Source: Candidatus Nanopelagicales bacterium (GTDB lineage: Bacteria; Actinomycetota; Actinomycetes; S36-B12). Taken from it: a stretch of DNA of 41,247 nucleotides. A program made the position numbers and the translations under genes. The stretch is from contig JAFMHB010000020.1 of the NCBI GenBank assembly GCA_017854795.1, positions 1 to 41,247 of the forward strand. Reading direction: 5' to 3'. Below the pieces are notes generated by a model. That model did not search any database, had not been told where the DNA came from, and saw only the letters and a program-made list of their open reading frames with translations. This document shows, piece by piece, positions 15,612 to 23,484 of this stretch. Positions within the stretch are counted from its first letter, which is position 1. Each line of letters opens with the position of its first letter.

Positions 15612-16946
15612 TTAAAGGCCAGTCGGATACGTCTCTGGCGGCTCCCCCATATCCCACAATGAAGTTCGCTCCAAGGGCTGCAATGCGGTGGTCGTATCGA
15701 TGTGAATCACGGCGTCAAACTGAGCTCGCAAGTCCGCGTGAAACCAGTGACTGGTTCTTTCCGACTCAGGTCGATAGATGACACCAATAGCCCGTTCAAG
15801 TCGGTACGCGCCCAGATCTTCATTTCCTGAAGCACCTGTAGGAATCAACATCATGGGTTCCTGCTGCAAGTGAAACGCGTCCTCATAACTTCCATAGAGG
15901 GCTGGGCGCACCCTTTTACGTTCAGCCGGCCCGCCCCACTCGGATGCCGCTGTAACCCGCCCATTGTGAGTTGTGAACCCAATTGAGAAAACTTTTGAAG
16001 GCCACAATTCGCGGACCAATTGACCCACGTTGACTTCACCCCGGCGAGACATATCTGTCGCTCTCGCATCCCCTACATGTGAGTTGTGCGCCCACACAAC
16101 AATTTTCGAGTTAGCAGATTCTTGCTTAAGGTGTGCGTCTAATGCATAGAGTGTTTCAACCATGTGCGTATCACGCAGATTCCACGATGAAACATGACCC
16201 CGATACATGCTCCGGTAGTAGCGTTCAGCATTCACTACCAACCGAGCATTGCCTTCGGCAAAGAAGTACTCATCACGTGCTAACCAACCATCACGGCTGA
16301 GGATTTCCTTTTGTCGATTACGCAAGTCCACTAATTGTTCAACGACTTGATCCTCACATGCAGCTGTGATATTCAGTGCGGAGCCGTGTCCGTAACGCTG
16401 CCCATCACTCTCGAAAGTATCAAAACATGAGTACCGATATCGAGCGTCGGCGGCGGCACGTCGATCAACGGTGTCGAGATATGCAACTACCGCTTCCATC
16501 GAAGCTCGCAAACTATAAAGATCAATTCCATAAAATCCAGTTTTTAGTTTCTCGGAGCCTTGATCGGAATTGTGAGCGCGTAACCAGTCGATGAAGTCAA
16601 CAACGTCTGTGTTGCGCCACATCCAAGATGGGAATCGTTTAAAGTCTTGAAGCGCTTGATCGGCATCTCGATCCCTGCCATGCCCACGCACATATCGATT
16701 AACTCGATATGCATCCGGCCAATCAGCCTCCACCGCAACGGCTTTGAAGCCCTTTTCGCGGATAAGTTCCTGGGTTATTCGTGAACGCTCGCGATAGAAC
16801 TCGTGAGTCCCGTGAGACGACTCTCCAATAAGTACTATTTGTGCATCGCCTATCAAGTCCAATAAGCCTTTGTAATCCGCAGTATTTCCGGAAAGCAAGG
16901 AATAATTAGATACGATTCCACTCGAGCGCGTTTCAATCATTTTCAT
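15612..16946 (-). CDS. Erythromycin-esterase-family protein
   Basis: A 444-residue enzyme of the EreA/succinoglycan-biosynthesis hydrolase family. The signature GESSHGTHEFYRER (from residue 41, with Glu42, His45 and His48) begins the catalytic core, followed by AVEADWPDAYRVNRYVRG and the later WAHNSHVGDARATDM block with further conserved histidines. The true substrates of most family members are unknown; antibiotic resistance should not be assumed. It is divergent from the phosphoribosyltransferase-hydrolase fusion. In Mycobacterium tuberculosis, homologous domains (Rv2030c, Rv0571c) belong to the DosR dormancy regulon, which suggests a stress role here. Confidence 0.9.
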   Translation of the reverse strand: MKMIETRSSGIVSNYSLLSGNTADYKGLLDLIGDAQIVLIGESSHGTHEFYRERSRITQELIREKGFKAVAVEADWPDAYRVNRYVRGHGRDRDADQALQDFKRFPSWMWRNTDVVDFIDWLRAHNSDQGSEKLKTGFYGIDLYSLRASMEAVVAYLDTVDRRAAADARYRYSCFDTFESDGQRYGHGSALNITAACEDQVVEQLVDLRNRQKEILSRDGWLARDEYFFAEGNARLVVNAERYYRSMYRGHVSSWNLRDTHMVETLYALDAHLKQESANSKIVVWAHNSHVGDARATDMSRRGEVNVGQLVRELWPSKVFSIGFTTHNGRVTAASEWGGPAERKRVRPALYGSYEDAFHLQQEPMMLIPTGASGNEDLGAYRLERAIGVIYRPESERTSHWFHADLRAQFDAVIHIDTTTALQPLERTSLWDMGEPPETYPTGL

Positions 16947-17122
16947 TTCTTCAGTCTGACTTGATCACAATGATTTCACTGGAAAAGCCCTTTCAATTAT
17001 TTTCTGTTGACCAGTCAAGTTCCTTGTAGCCTCAGCAAAACTCATGAGCAAGGGCGCACAATACAAACTCGCACTCCTACGTAACAGTCGTTGGCGTAGC
17101 AAGCTACTAACGGAGGTTGGTA

Positions 17123-18418
17123 ATGAGTAATCCAGAGTATCGAAACCGGTCAGATGCCGGGAAAGCATTGGCACGAGCACTCGAGTCGCACCGTAATCAA
17201 CACCCATTGATTCTTGGCCTCCCTCGAGGTGGGGTTCCTGTTGCGTGGGAAATTGCGCAGGCTCTTGATACTGACCTCGACGTGCTTGTTATTCGTAAAC
17301 TCGGTGTCCCATGGCAGCCCGAATTCGCATTCGGAGCAATTGGAGAGGGCGGTGTCACTATTGTCGATTATGAAGTCTGCGCAGAGACGGGAATTGATGA
17401 CAAAGATGTTCAAGCTGTACTTGAGCAAGAAAGGATTGAACTATCACGACGAGTGGATATGTTCCGCGGATCTCAACCCTTGATGGATGTTCAAGATCGT
17501 GACGTGATTGTCGTCGACGACGGAATTGCAACCGGATCAACCGTGCTCGCAGCGGTCAGAGTCCTTCGAAACCTTGGGGCTCAACGGGTCACCGTTGCGG
17601 TTCCCGTGGCTTCGAGTTCTGCCATGAATCGAATTGCACCTCATGTTGATGAATTGATCTGCCTGCACACACCGGAGCCCTTTTATGCCGTGGGGATGCA
17701 TTACGAGGATTTTGCCCAGGAGTCTGATGAACACGTTCGTAATCTACTTGCTGGCTTTGGAGCAATCCCCGTTTCAATTCCTGCCATTGGACTACTCGGT
17801 CAGGAAATTGAACTACCGGGTTCACTGACGCTGCCGACCAATCTCAAGGGAATTGTGATTTTTGCTCACGGAAGTGGCAGCAGCCGGCTAAGTGCACGCA
17901 ATATTCATGTTGCTCGGATCCTCAATAGGGCGGGAGTCGGGACATTACTGTTTGACCTACTCACAGACCGCGAGGCGCTGGATCGCCAAAATGTTTTTGA
18001 TATTCACTTGCTGGCATCACGATTGGAATCAGCTGTGGATTACATAACGTCCCACGAGCAATGGAGCAAATGGCCAATTGGACTGTTTGGTGCCAGTACT
18101 GGCGCGGCAGCAGCACTTGTAACAGCGTCACGCAGAAGCGGACAGGTAAGCGCAGTTGTTTCTCGAGGAGGACGACCCGATCTTGCAGGTGCTTCGCTTC
18201 CTCTCGTTGAAGCGCCGACCCTCCTTATTGTGGGCGGTGAAGATCACGCTGTTATTGAACTTAATGAACTCGCTGCCCGCCAATTGCACTGTCCCCATGA
18301 AGTCAAGATCGTTCCTGGTGCAACCCACCTTTTCGAGGAGCCCGGCACTCTGGACGAGGCCGCACTGATTGCACGCGAATGGTTTGAATCTCATCTGCCT
18401 TTACATCTTGTCTACTAA
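17123..18418 (+). CDS. Phosphoribosyltransferase-alpha/beta hydrolase (dienelactone-hydrolase-like) fusion
   Basis: A 431-residue fusion. The ATG at 17123 has a strong ribosome site (GGAGG, 17112-17116, 6-base spacing), which favours it over the TTG at 17117. The N-terminal half (about 1-210) is a type I phosphoribosyltransferase: GLPRGGVPVAWEIA near the start and the PRPP loop VIVVDDGIATGSTVLAA. The C-terminal half (about 225-431) is an alpha/beta hydrolase: FAHGSGSSRLSARN, nucleophile motif GLFGASTGAAA, acid in VGGEDHAVI and base in PGATHLFEEPG. This architecture is that of Mycobacterium Rv0571c. The reaction is not known. Confidence 0.9.
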   Translation: MSNPEYRNRSDAGKALARALESHRNQHPLILGLPRGGVPVAWEIAQALDTDLDVLVIRKLGVPWQPEFAFGAIGEGGVTIVDYEVCAETGIDDKDVQAVLEQERIELSRRVDMFRGSQPLMDVQDRDVIVVDDGIATGSTVLAAVRVLRNLGAQRVTVAVPVASSSAMNRIAPHVDELICLHTPEPFYAVGMHYEDFAQESDEHVRNLLAGFGAIPVSIPAIGLLGQEIELPGSLTLPTNLKGIVIFAHGSGSSRLSARNIHVARILNRAGVGTLLFDLLTDREALDRQNVFDIHLLASRLESAVDYITSHEQWSKWPIGLFGASTGAAAALVTASRRSGQVSAVVSRGGRPDLAGASLPLVEAPTLLIVGGEDHAVIELNELAARQLHCPHEVKIVPGATHLFEEPGTLDEAALIAREWFESHLPLHLVY

Positions 18419-18436
18419 AAATTCACTCTTGATCTG

Positions 18437-18853
18437 TTAACGAACCACAACTACCGGACAGGATGCGTGATTGACGCAGTAGTTTGCGACCGAACCTAAA
18501 GTGACTCCCGGCAACAACCCCACCCCGTGACTACCAATAACCAGAACCACTGCGTTTTTGGACGCGGCCCCTAGAGCTAACTCTGGCCTACCCTGCACCA
18601 CTTGCCGTTTAATCTGAAGATCCGTTCCGTCGGGAAAGGCCCTCTCCATTGGGGAGTCGAGAGCTTCCTTCGCGGCGTCAGCATAGTTTTCATCTGTCGA
18701 AGTGGGCGTGATGAAAATCCGCCACGGGATATCAAAGGCTGAAATAACGCGTACGTTTAAACCCTTTGCCCGGGCATAGTCGACTGCCCACCGGACTGCC
18801 TCCACGCTGTTCTCTGAACCATCAACACCGACTACTACTTCTGGTTTTCTCAC
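18437..18853 (-). CDS. Universal stress protein (UspA domain)
   Basis: A 138-residue single UspA domain starting at GTG 18853 behind a GAGGGGG element. It begins VVVGVDGSENSVEAVRWAV and ends GSHGVGLLPGVTLGSVANYC, which fits the ATP-binding pattern Gx2Gx9G(S/T). It is therefore likely to bind ATP. It ends 18 bases from the convergent phosphoribosyltransferase fusion gene. A perfect palindrome at 18876-18890 lies 23 bases upstream of the start. Confidence 0.92.
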   Translation of the reverse strand: MRKPEVVVGVDGSENSVEAVRWAVDYARAKGLNVRVISAFDIPWRIFITPTSTDENYADAAKEALDSPMERAFPDGTDLQIKRQVVQGRPELALGAASKNAVVLVIGSHGVGLLPGVTLGSVANYCVNHASCPVVVVR

Positions 18854-18875
18854 AAAGCCCCCTCATATCGACTAT

Positions 18876-18890
18876 TAGCCTTTAAGGCTA
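18876..18890. promoter_or_regulatory. Palindrome upstream of the universal stress gene
   Basis: TAGCCTT-T-AAGGCTA, 7-base perfect arms with one central base. It lies 23 bases before the usp start and overlaps the expected promoter or leader. It is a candidate operator of unknown factor and does not resemble the DosR box. Confidence 0.45.
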
Positions 18891-19113
18891 TACATAAATA
18901 GCAACATGATGCGCACCACGGAATCATTACATACAGTCAATATTTGTCGGATTTTTTTGCCTTTTTACACGCGAAAGAGTTCAACCATTTCCGAGACAAC
19001 ATGAATGACATAAGTATGAAGTAGTGCTCTCAAGTGATCGATATTCTTTCCTTTGGCTGCAGTATGAGCTCTGTGAGAATTCACCTACTATCGCTGTTGA
19101 GGAGCAATTCGTA

Positions 19114-19839
19114 ATGACAAGTGGTTTTCTGGAGGGGGTTCATGTCGCCGAATCGGTATGGTCGGCTCATCCGGATTATGTAGCTCTGGTCATGACCGTA
19201 CACGGAATCCAAGGTGGCGAATCCGATACACAAAGCGATGCGATGCTGGTACGTGCCGAAGCGCAGGCCACCAAATGGTTGTCGGTCGCGCCAATCGAGG
19301 AAATGTCCGAGGTTCGCAAGTGGCGCGAGAAGTTTCTTTCCTTCGGCGTTAAACATAAAACCGCCAAAAGTAGTGTCGAGGCCCTGCTCAAGCGATCGGG
19401 TAAAGGTCTGCCCCGAGTCGACCGGCTCACTGATCTCTATAACGCAATTTCTGTTCTTCACCAGGTACCGATCGGTGGTGAGGACCTTGACACCTACCAA
19501 GGAAGTGCACAACTCGTTGTGGCCACCGGAACCGAGGAATTCGCCACCAGGGAGAACGGTGAGGTTGTCAACCTCTCTCCTGCACCTGGGGAAATTATTT
19601 GGCGTGATGACTCAGGGGTTACCTGCCGCAGGTGGAATTGGCGGCAATGTGTGCGCACGCAGTTGAACACACAAACACGTAACGCCGTTTTTATTTTCGA
19701 TGGAATCGGAGCAGATGCCCAACTTCGGGTCACTGACGCGGCACGTGAGCTTGCTGACACCATCGAAAATTGGTGGCCCGGCGTTCGTATCGAGGAAAGG
19801 ATTCTTTCACTGCCTCACACACCGGAGACGCCGTTGTAG
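19114..19839 (+). CDS. B3/4 (tRNA-synthetase-like) domain protein
   Basis: A 241-residue protein. ATG 19114 is preferred because GAGGAG lies 9 bases upstream; the reading back to 19024 lacks family similarity. The block LPRVDRLTDLYNAISVLHQV, then PIGGEDLDTYQGS and the region WRDDSGVTCRRWNWRQC, are conserved features of stand-alone B3/4 domain proteins related to the editing domain of the phenylalanyl-tRNA synthetase beta chain. A tRNA-editing or amino-acid-binding role is inferred from the family only. It overlaps the convergent GAP-family gene by 25 bases. Confidence 0.87.
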   Translation: MTSGFLEGVHVAESVWSAHPDYVALVMTVHGIQGGESDTQSDAMLVRAEAQATKWLSVAPIEEMSEVRKWREKFLSFGVKHKTAKSSVEALLKRSGKGLPRVDRLTDLYNAISVLHQVPIGGEDLDTYQGSAQLVVATGTEEFATRENGEVVNLSPAPGEIIWRDDSGVTCRRWNWRQCVRTQLNTQTRNAVFIFDGIGADAQLRVTDAARELADTIENWWPGVRIEERILSLPHTPETPL

Positions 19840-20459
19840 ATCAGAAGTACACCAAGAGTGAGAAAGACCACGGACATCACAGCTACGTTGTTACGCAGTA
19901 ACCAGTCTTTGACAACGGAAAGCGGTCCGAGCACACGCGGGCCGGCGACGGTGTACGCAACGATCGGAGCCGCAACACTAATCGAGGCCACAAGTGCAAA
20001 AACCCCAATGACAACAATTTGCTGTTGAAGCAACCATTCAGCACTGCCAATGTCAATGCCTCCTGCTGCTGCAAGCAGTAACACCTTCGGATTTGCAACC
20101 GAGAGCACGATAGCCAACACAAACGCAGATCGAGGAGTAGCAGTTTGCAGCGTTCGCATCCAGCTCGGCACCTGTACCGTCGGTGGGCGAGTCACCCACT
20201 TCCCAATAGCTAACGCAATCAGTCCGATACCTGCCACGATTCGCACCCAATCAAGCCATCTAGACGATTGTTCGTCAGTAGAGATCGCTCCAGACAACAC
20301 GGCAAAAATCGTCACGATCAATGCGATGGAAAAAAACCAAGTGCCTAAAAATGCAAAGGCAGCAGCACGCGGTCGATCGGTGAACAGCAGCAAAACAGCC
20401 GGGAGAATCGGGAACGGGGACACCGCAATTCCTATCGCAAGAGCCACGATTTCATCCAT
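19815..20459 (-). CDS. GAP/Sap-family (LysE-like) membrane exporter
   Basis: A 214-residue protein with six hydrophobic helices. The start ATG at 20459 has GAGGGG five bases upstream. The N-terminal IALAIGIAVSPFPILPAVLLLF-type segment, with the conserved Pro-rich turn and an internal SVANPKVLLLAAAGG repeat-like counterpart, is typical of the GAP/sulfolipid-1-addressing (LysE superfamily) proteins, which move lipids, amino acids or other small molecules outward. The cargo is unknown. It is convergent with the B3/4 gene and overlaps it by 25 bases. Confidence 0.85.
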   Translation of the reverse strand: MDEIVALAIGIAVSPFPILPAVLLLFTDRPRAAAFAFLGTWFFSIALIVTIFAVLSGAISTDEQSSRWLDWVRIVAGIGLIALAIGKWVTRPPTVQVPSWMRTLQTATPRSAFVLAIVLSVANPKVLLLAAAGGIDIGSAEWLLQQQIVVIGVFALVASISVAAPIVAYTVAGPRVLGPLSVVKDWLLRNNVAVMSVVFLTLGVLLIYNGVSGV

Positions 20460-20673
20460 GTACACCCCTCAGAACAAACCGGCTATTTCCGAATCAATTC
20501 CAAGAAGAGTTTCCCATACTTTCCCTCACATTCACTTCATGTTCGTTCATTGATTATCCGTTCATGAAAGGCATGGGAATCCAGTGCATGATCGGCAAGA
20601 GTTACCTCAAGTGCTGTTTCATGTCAGACCCCAAAGCAATGCTGCCCTTGGTACGTTGGCCTAGGGAGGAAAC

Positions 20674-20982
20674 ATGGAATCACGTTCTGAACGCTCCACT
20701 AATGCGCTGATGCTGATTATCGGAATTCCGCTTGGCATTGCTTTAATGATCTGGACTGCATGGATTACAGTCACAGCTTTCATCGGTGGTCAAGCACCAT
20801 TCTTCTTCATGGAATTTGAAGGATTCAATCTGATCCGAGGACTCTTCTGGCTAATAGTCGTTGATCCAATTGTCCTGACCTTTGCATACTGGATCTTCAT
20901 GCTGGTCATGCTTCCACTCATTGGACTCGCAGTGGGCGCTTCTGCGTTGTCGGCGCGCAGAAACAACAAGGATGAATGCTGA
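20674..20982 (+). CDS. Small membrane protein, unknown
   Basis: A 102-residue protein with a near-ideal ribosome site (AGGGAGGAAAC before the ATG). Hydrophobic helices occur at about residues 11-35, 50-65 and 67-92 (VVDPIVLTFAYWIFMLVMLP). The C-terminus RRNNKDEC is charged and would be cytosolic if the positive-inside rule holds. It is a stand-alone gene, and I do not recognise a family. Confidence 0.65.
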   Translation: MESRSERSTNALMLIIGIPLGIALMIWTAWITVTAFIGGQAPFFFMEFEGFNLIRGLFWLIVVDPIVLTFAYWIFMLVMLPLIGLAVGASALSARRNNKDEC

Positions 20983-21103
20983 TTAATCGAGGGGTCAACT
21001 AATTGGTGCGACAGTCACATTTGTCATGGAATTGTGCACTAGTTCCCCTGTGAGCACGACAACTGGTCTGGGCTTATCCATATGTGCGGTACGGATGGGT
21101 TAC

Positions 21104-21340
21104 TTAATCCACATCCAGCGCAACGTTACTGCTCAACCGAGCCAGAGAATTGAGATCCTCGTCAACTCCTACACCTGAGTTCACAATCTCAACCTCTTGC
21201 AACCTGCGTTGGTAACGCATCTCGCGCACCAATGCCCGCTCAATCACCGAAGCCCGACTGCGGGCGGCTCCAGAAACGACTAATTCGTCCAACGAATTAA
21301 CCAAATGATCGGGAATTCGAACAGAGATTTGAATGCTCAT
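21104..21340 (-). CDS. Ribbon-helix-helix (CopG-type) antitoxin-like protein, orphan
   Basis: A 78-residue protein with MSIQISVRIPDHLVNSLDEL as the DNA-binding strand and helix, followed by RASVIERALVREMRYQ, the typical ribbon-helix-helix pattern. The acidic C-terminus would be the toxin-binding segment. No toxin (MazF or VapC type) follows within the 121 bases to the next gene, so it is an orphan antitoxin or a free regulator that may repress its own promoter. Confidence 0.82.
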   Translation of the reverse strand: MSIQISVRIPDHLVNSLDELVVSGAARSRASVIERALVREMRYQRRLQEVEIVNSGVGVDEDLNSLARLSSNVALDVD

Positions 21341-21640
21341 TTCGAGACGGTACCGAATTAATATTTATTATGCAATGCAACGGCAACATTCCAGTCACTT
21401 GGGCCAAGGATCTGATGATTGGTCCGCCGGCGTTGCTTGCGAGGTTGTCCACAGTTTGATTACGAGTGTGTATTTGTTGTGCGCACACCTTTAACGTGGG
21501 TGTTGTTGAGATTGCTTGTTGTTGGCCTATTGCCTCTTGGTCCCTGACCATGAACCTCGCCTCCCGTGGTGTGTGCGGGAAATTTGTCGAGGGGAGTGGG
21601 GGTGATGGGAAGGATGAATATTCCTTCACCGAAAGAGGAA

Positions 21641-21662
21641 GGCCCAGCCAAATGGCTGGGCC
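21641..21662. terminator. Perfect 10-bp hairpin, possible terminator for the minus strand
   Basis: Arms GGCCCAGCCA and TGGCTGGGCC with a 2-base AA centre. In the minus direction the sequence that follows is TTCCTCTTTC, mildly U-rich, so termination of a minus-strand transcript is plausible. It could equally be the last stem of an RNA on the plus strand. Confidence 0.4.
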
Positions 21663-21965
21663 TACTCGTAAGGTTCGCACACAACAAGCGAATCTTAACA
21701 CGGGTTGGAGTAATTGCGTCAAGCATTGCTTTACGTGAATTACTTCGATGGCTGCTTCACATGATCAGAAACTGATTGGTGGTGAGTCGGGTGGTGACGG
21801 CTCTGCCTTCACCACCTCCAGCATTTTGGTTAGTAGTCGTAGAGGCATCCGTGCTTGTTGAAGTGAAGGGTGAGCTGTTCCTCATCTTGGAATCCCACCA
21901 AATACATCAAGTGATAAAGCGATCAGTGGAACCCCTCTTCATGCATCCGCCGCTGGGGGTATCAA

Positions 21966-21984
21966 AGCACCCCTACGGGGTGCT
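21966..21984. repeat. 8-bp perfect hairpin
   Basis: AGCACCCC and GGGGTGCT arms flank a TAC loop. There is no U-run on either side, so it is not a standard terminator. It lies 139 bases before the GNAT-AAA gene. Confidence 0.4.
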
Positions 21985-22122
21985 CAAAGTCGAGCGCGCG
22001 CGTACACACGTGAAGGGGCTCTCGGTGAGATCCTCACTCCAGCGCTGGATTGTTGTTCCCTTGAATCAGAGACTTAGACAGCTTCCGAGGCGGAATTTTT
22101 TAAAATACTGAATACTTCAGCT

Positions 22123-23391
22123 ATGACACATGTAATTCGGGATCTGCTTCTTTCCGATATCGGTCCAGCGGTCCGGCTATTGGAAGAGTGCCGGGGTCTG
22201 CCCGACACGAAGCCAGCCGATATTGCCCAGTTCGTCAGCGAAGTCTCCAAGGGTGCTCCGGGTGTTGTGACCGTAGTAGACGGCCGAATCGTTGGAGTTG
22301 TGCAGGCCCGGACCGTGGCTGATGAAGCTTGGATCAACGTGGTAATGATTGATCCGGCTTGGCGTAATCAAGGATTCGGTTCAGCGATGATCCAACGACT
22401 TGAGGAACAACTGCTCCACCTTGGCGTTCTCAAACTGTCAGCTCTGTTGGCCGAGGCTCAAGCAGGTGAAACTGCTTTGCTGAACAGAGGATTCACTCCT
22501 ACGCACGGACTAGTCCTGTATGAAAAACTCGAACCAATTGCACCCGCCTCGATGCTCATCGTTGATCAATACGGTGGTGAAATCCTTTCAGCGGAACTCT
22601 GGGACCGGGTTGCGGGAATGGAGGAAGAGAAAGCGATCATTGCGGGCCGGGTCGTTGCACCACTCGCGGATCCTGGAACCGCCAGCAGGGTGGGAGTTAG
22701 AGCACCCGCCACGGTCATGCTCTTCGGGCCACCGGGAACAGGAAAGACCACATTCGCAAAAGCAATCGCTGGAACACTCGGGTGGCCCTTCATCGAACTC
22801 TTGCCTTCGAAACTTGAAAGTGGTTCAGATCCCATGTCAGCCGAACTGCGAACGGCAATGACGGATCTTCTTCAACTTGATCAAGCCGTTGTGTTCATCG
22901 ACGAGTTCGACGAGATCGCTTCAGCGCGCGAACGCAATCCGGGCACCAAGGGTGTTGTCAATGAACTTTTAAAGATGATTCCCTCATTTCGCTCGGCGAC
23001 CGGACACCTACTCATCTGCGCTACTAATTTCATCGCAGATATTGATTCTGCGGTTCTGCGCCCTGGCCGTTTTGATCTGGTCATCCCAATTGGACCACCT
23101 GATCTCACCGCCCGACGATCCCTTTGGGCTGCGGCGTTAGCGTCGATGGATCAGAAAGAGGTGGACATTGAAGCTCTGGCTCAAGCTACCGAGGGTTACA
23201 CACCCGGTGACGTTGAACTCGCAGCGCAGCGTGCTGCCGCTGTGGTGTTCGACCGAATCAGATCAGGAGTTGAACCCGACCACATCACCTTCGAAGACTT
23301 ACAAAACGCGATCGCCCGTACTCGAGGCTCGGTCACCCCTGAAATCAGGGATAACTTCGCGGCTGAAGTCAGTAGGTTCGCGCGCGTCTGA
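22123..23391 (+). CDS. GNAT acetyltransferase-AAA ATPase fusion protein
   Basis: A 422-residue protein. Residues 1-140 form a GNAT N-acetyltransferase fold with the acetyl-CoA motif WINVVMIDPAWRNQGFGSAM (RNQGFG at 81-86). Residues about 165-400 are a classic AAA module: Walker A GPPGTGKT (202-209), Walker B VVFIDEFDEI (256-265), sensor-1 CATNF (299-303), arginine fingers in LRPGRFD (312-318) and a C-terminal four-helix lid (EGYTPGDVELAAQRAA). There is no clear ribosome site before the ATG, so it may be leaderless. The fusion suggests an ATP-driven remodeller tied to acetylation of a protein or small molecule. I know of no assigned function for it. Confidence 0.88.
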   Translation: MTHVIRDLLLSDIGPAVRLLEECRGLPDTKPADIAQFVSEVSKGAPGVVTVVDGRIVGVVQARTVADEAWINVVMIDPAWRNQGFGSAMIQRLEEQLLHLGVLKLSALLAEAQAGETALLNRGFTPTHGLVLYEKLEPIAPASMLIVDQYGGEILSAELWDRVAGMEEEKAIIAGRVVAPLADPGTASRVGVRAPATVMLFGPPGTGKTTFAKAIAGTLGWPFIELLPSKLESGSDPMSAELRTAMTDLLQLDQAVVFIDEFDEIASARERNPGTKGVVNELLKMIPSFRSATGHLLICATNFIADIDSAVLRPGRFDLVIPIGPPDLTARRSLWAAALASMDQKEVDIEALAQATEGYTPGDVELAAQRAAAVVFDRIRSGVEPDHITFEDLQNAIARTRGSVTPEIRDNFAAEVSRFARV

Positions 23392-23484
23392 GTCACTAAA
23401 TGACAGGACATAGTTAGGTCATAGGAACGTGATACCGCGATATCAATGACAAACTCCCATGTATCTATGAGGAGTTGAATCGGT

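Larger units (their letters stand above)
21341..22122. other. 782-bp gene-free region rich in inverted repeats
   Basis: No frame here resembles a protein. Notable elements: a DnaA-box-like TTGTCCACA (21445-21453); a TGTGCGCACA palindrome (21478-21487); a perfect hairpin GGCCCAGCCA-AA-TGGCTGGGCC (21641-21662); a second with arms GGTGGTGA/TCACCACC (21790-21797, 21809-21816); and a third AGCACCCC-TAC-GGGGTGCT (21966-21984). An imperfect stem precedes the first (GGTG/CACC and AAGGA/TCCTT, 21601-21630). A structured RNA, repeat remnants or terminators are all possible. I could not match a known RNA family. Confidence 0.55.

Noticed and set aside
15612-16946. Calling the erythromycin-esterase-family gene an antibiotic-resistance gene
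   Set aside because: Most family members have no proven macrolide activity, and the context points to stress functions.
16947-17122. DosR box in the divergent promoter region
   Set aside because: No match to the GGGACTTTAGTCCC-type core; only a weak CTACG/CGTAG dyad (17077-17099) was seen.
21445-21453. Single DnaA-box-like TTGTCCACA
   Set aside because: One copy is expected by chance at this scale; no cluster of boxes or AT-rich element, so no origin is claimed.
21297-21726. Minus-strand frames of 88-141 codons in the gene-free region
   Set aside because: They lack ribosome sites and recognisable motifs and run through hairpins. They overlap the start of the RHH antitoxin.
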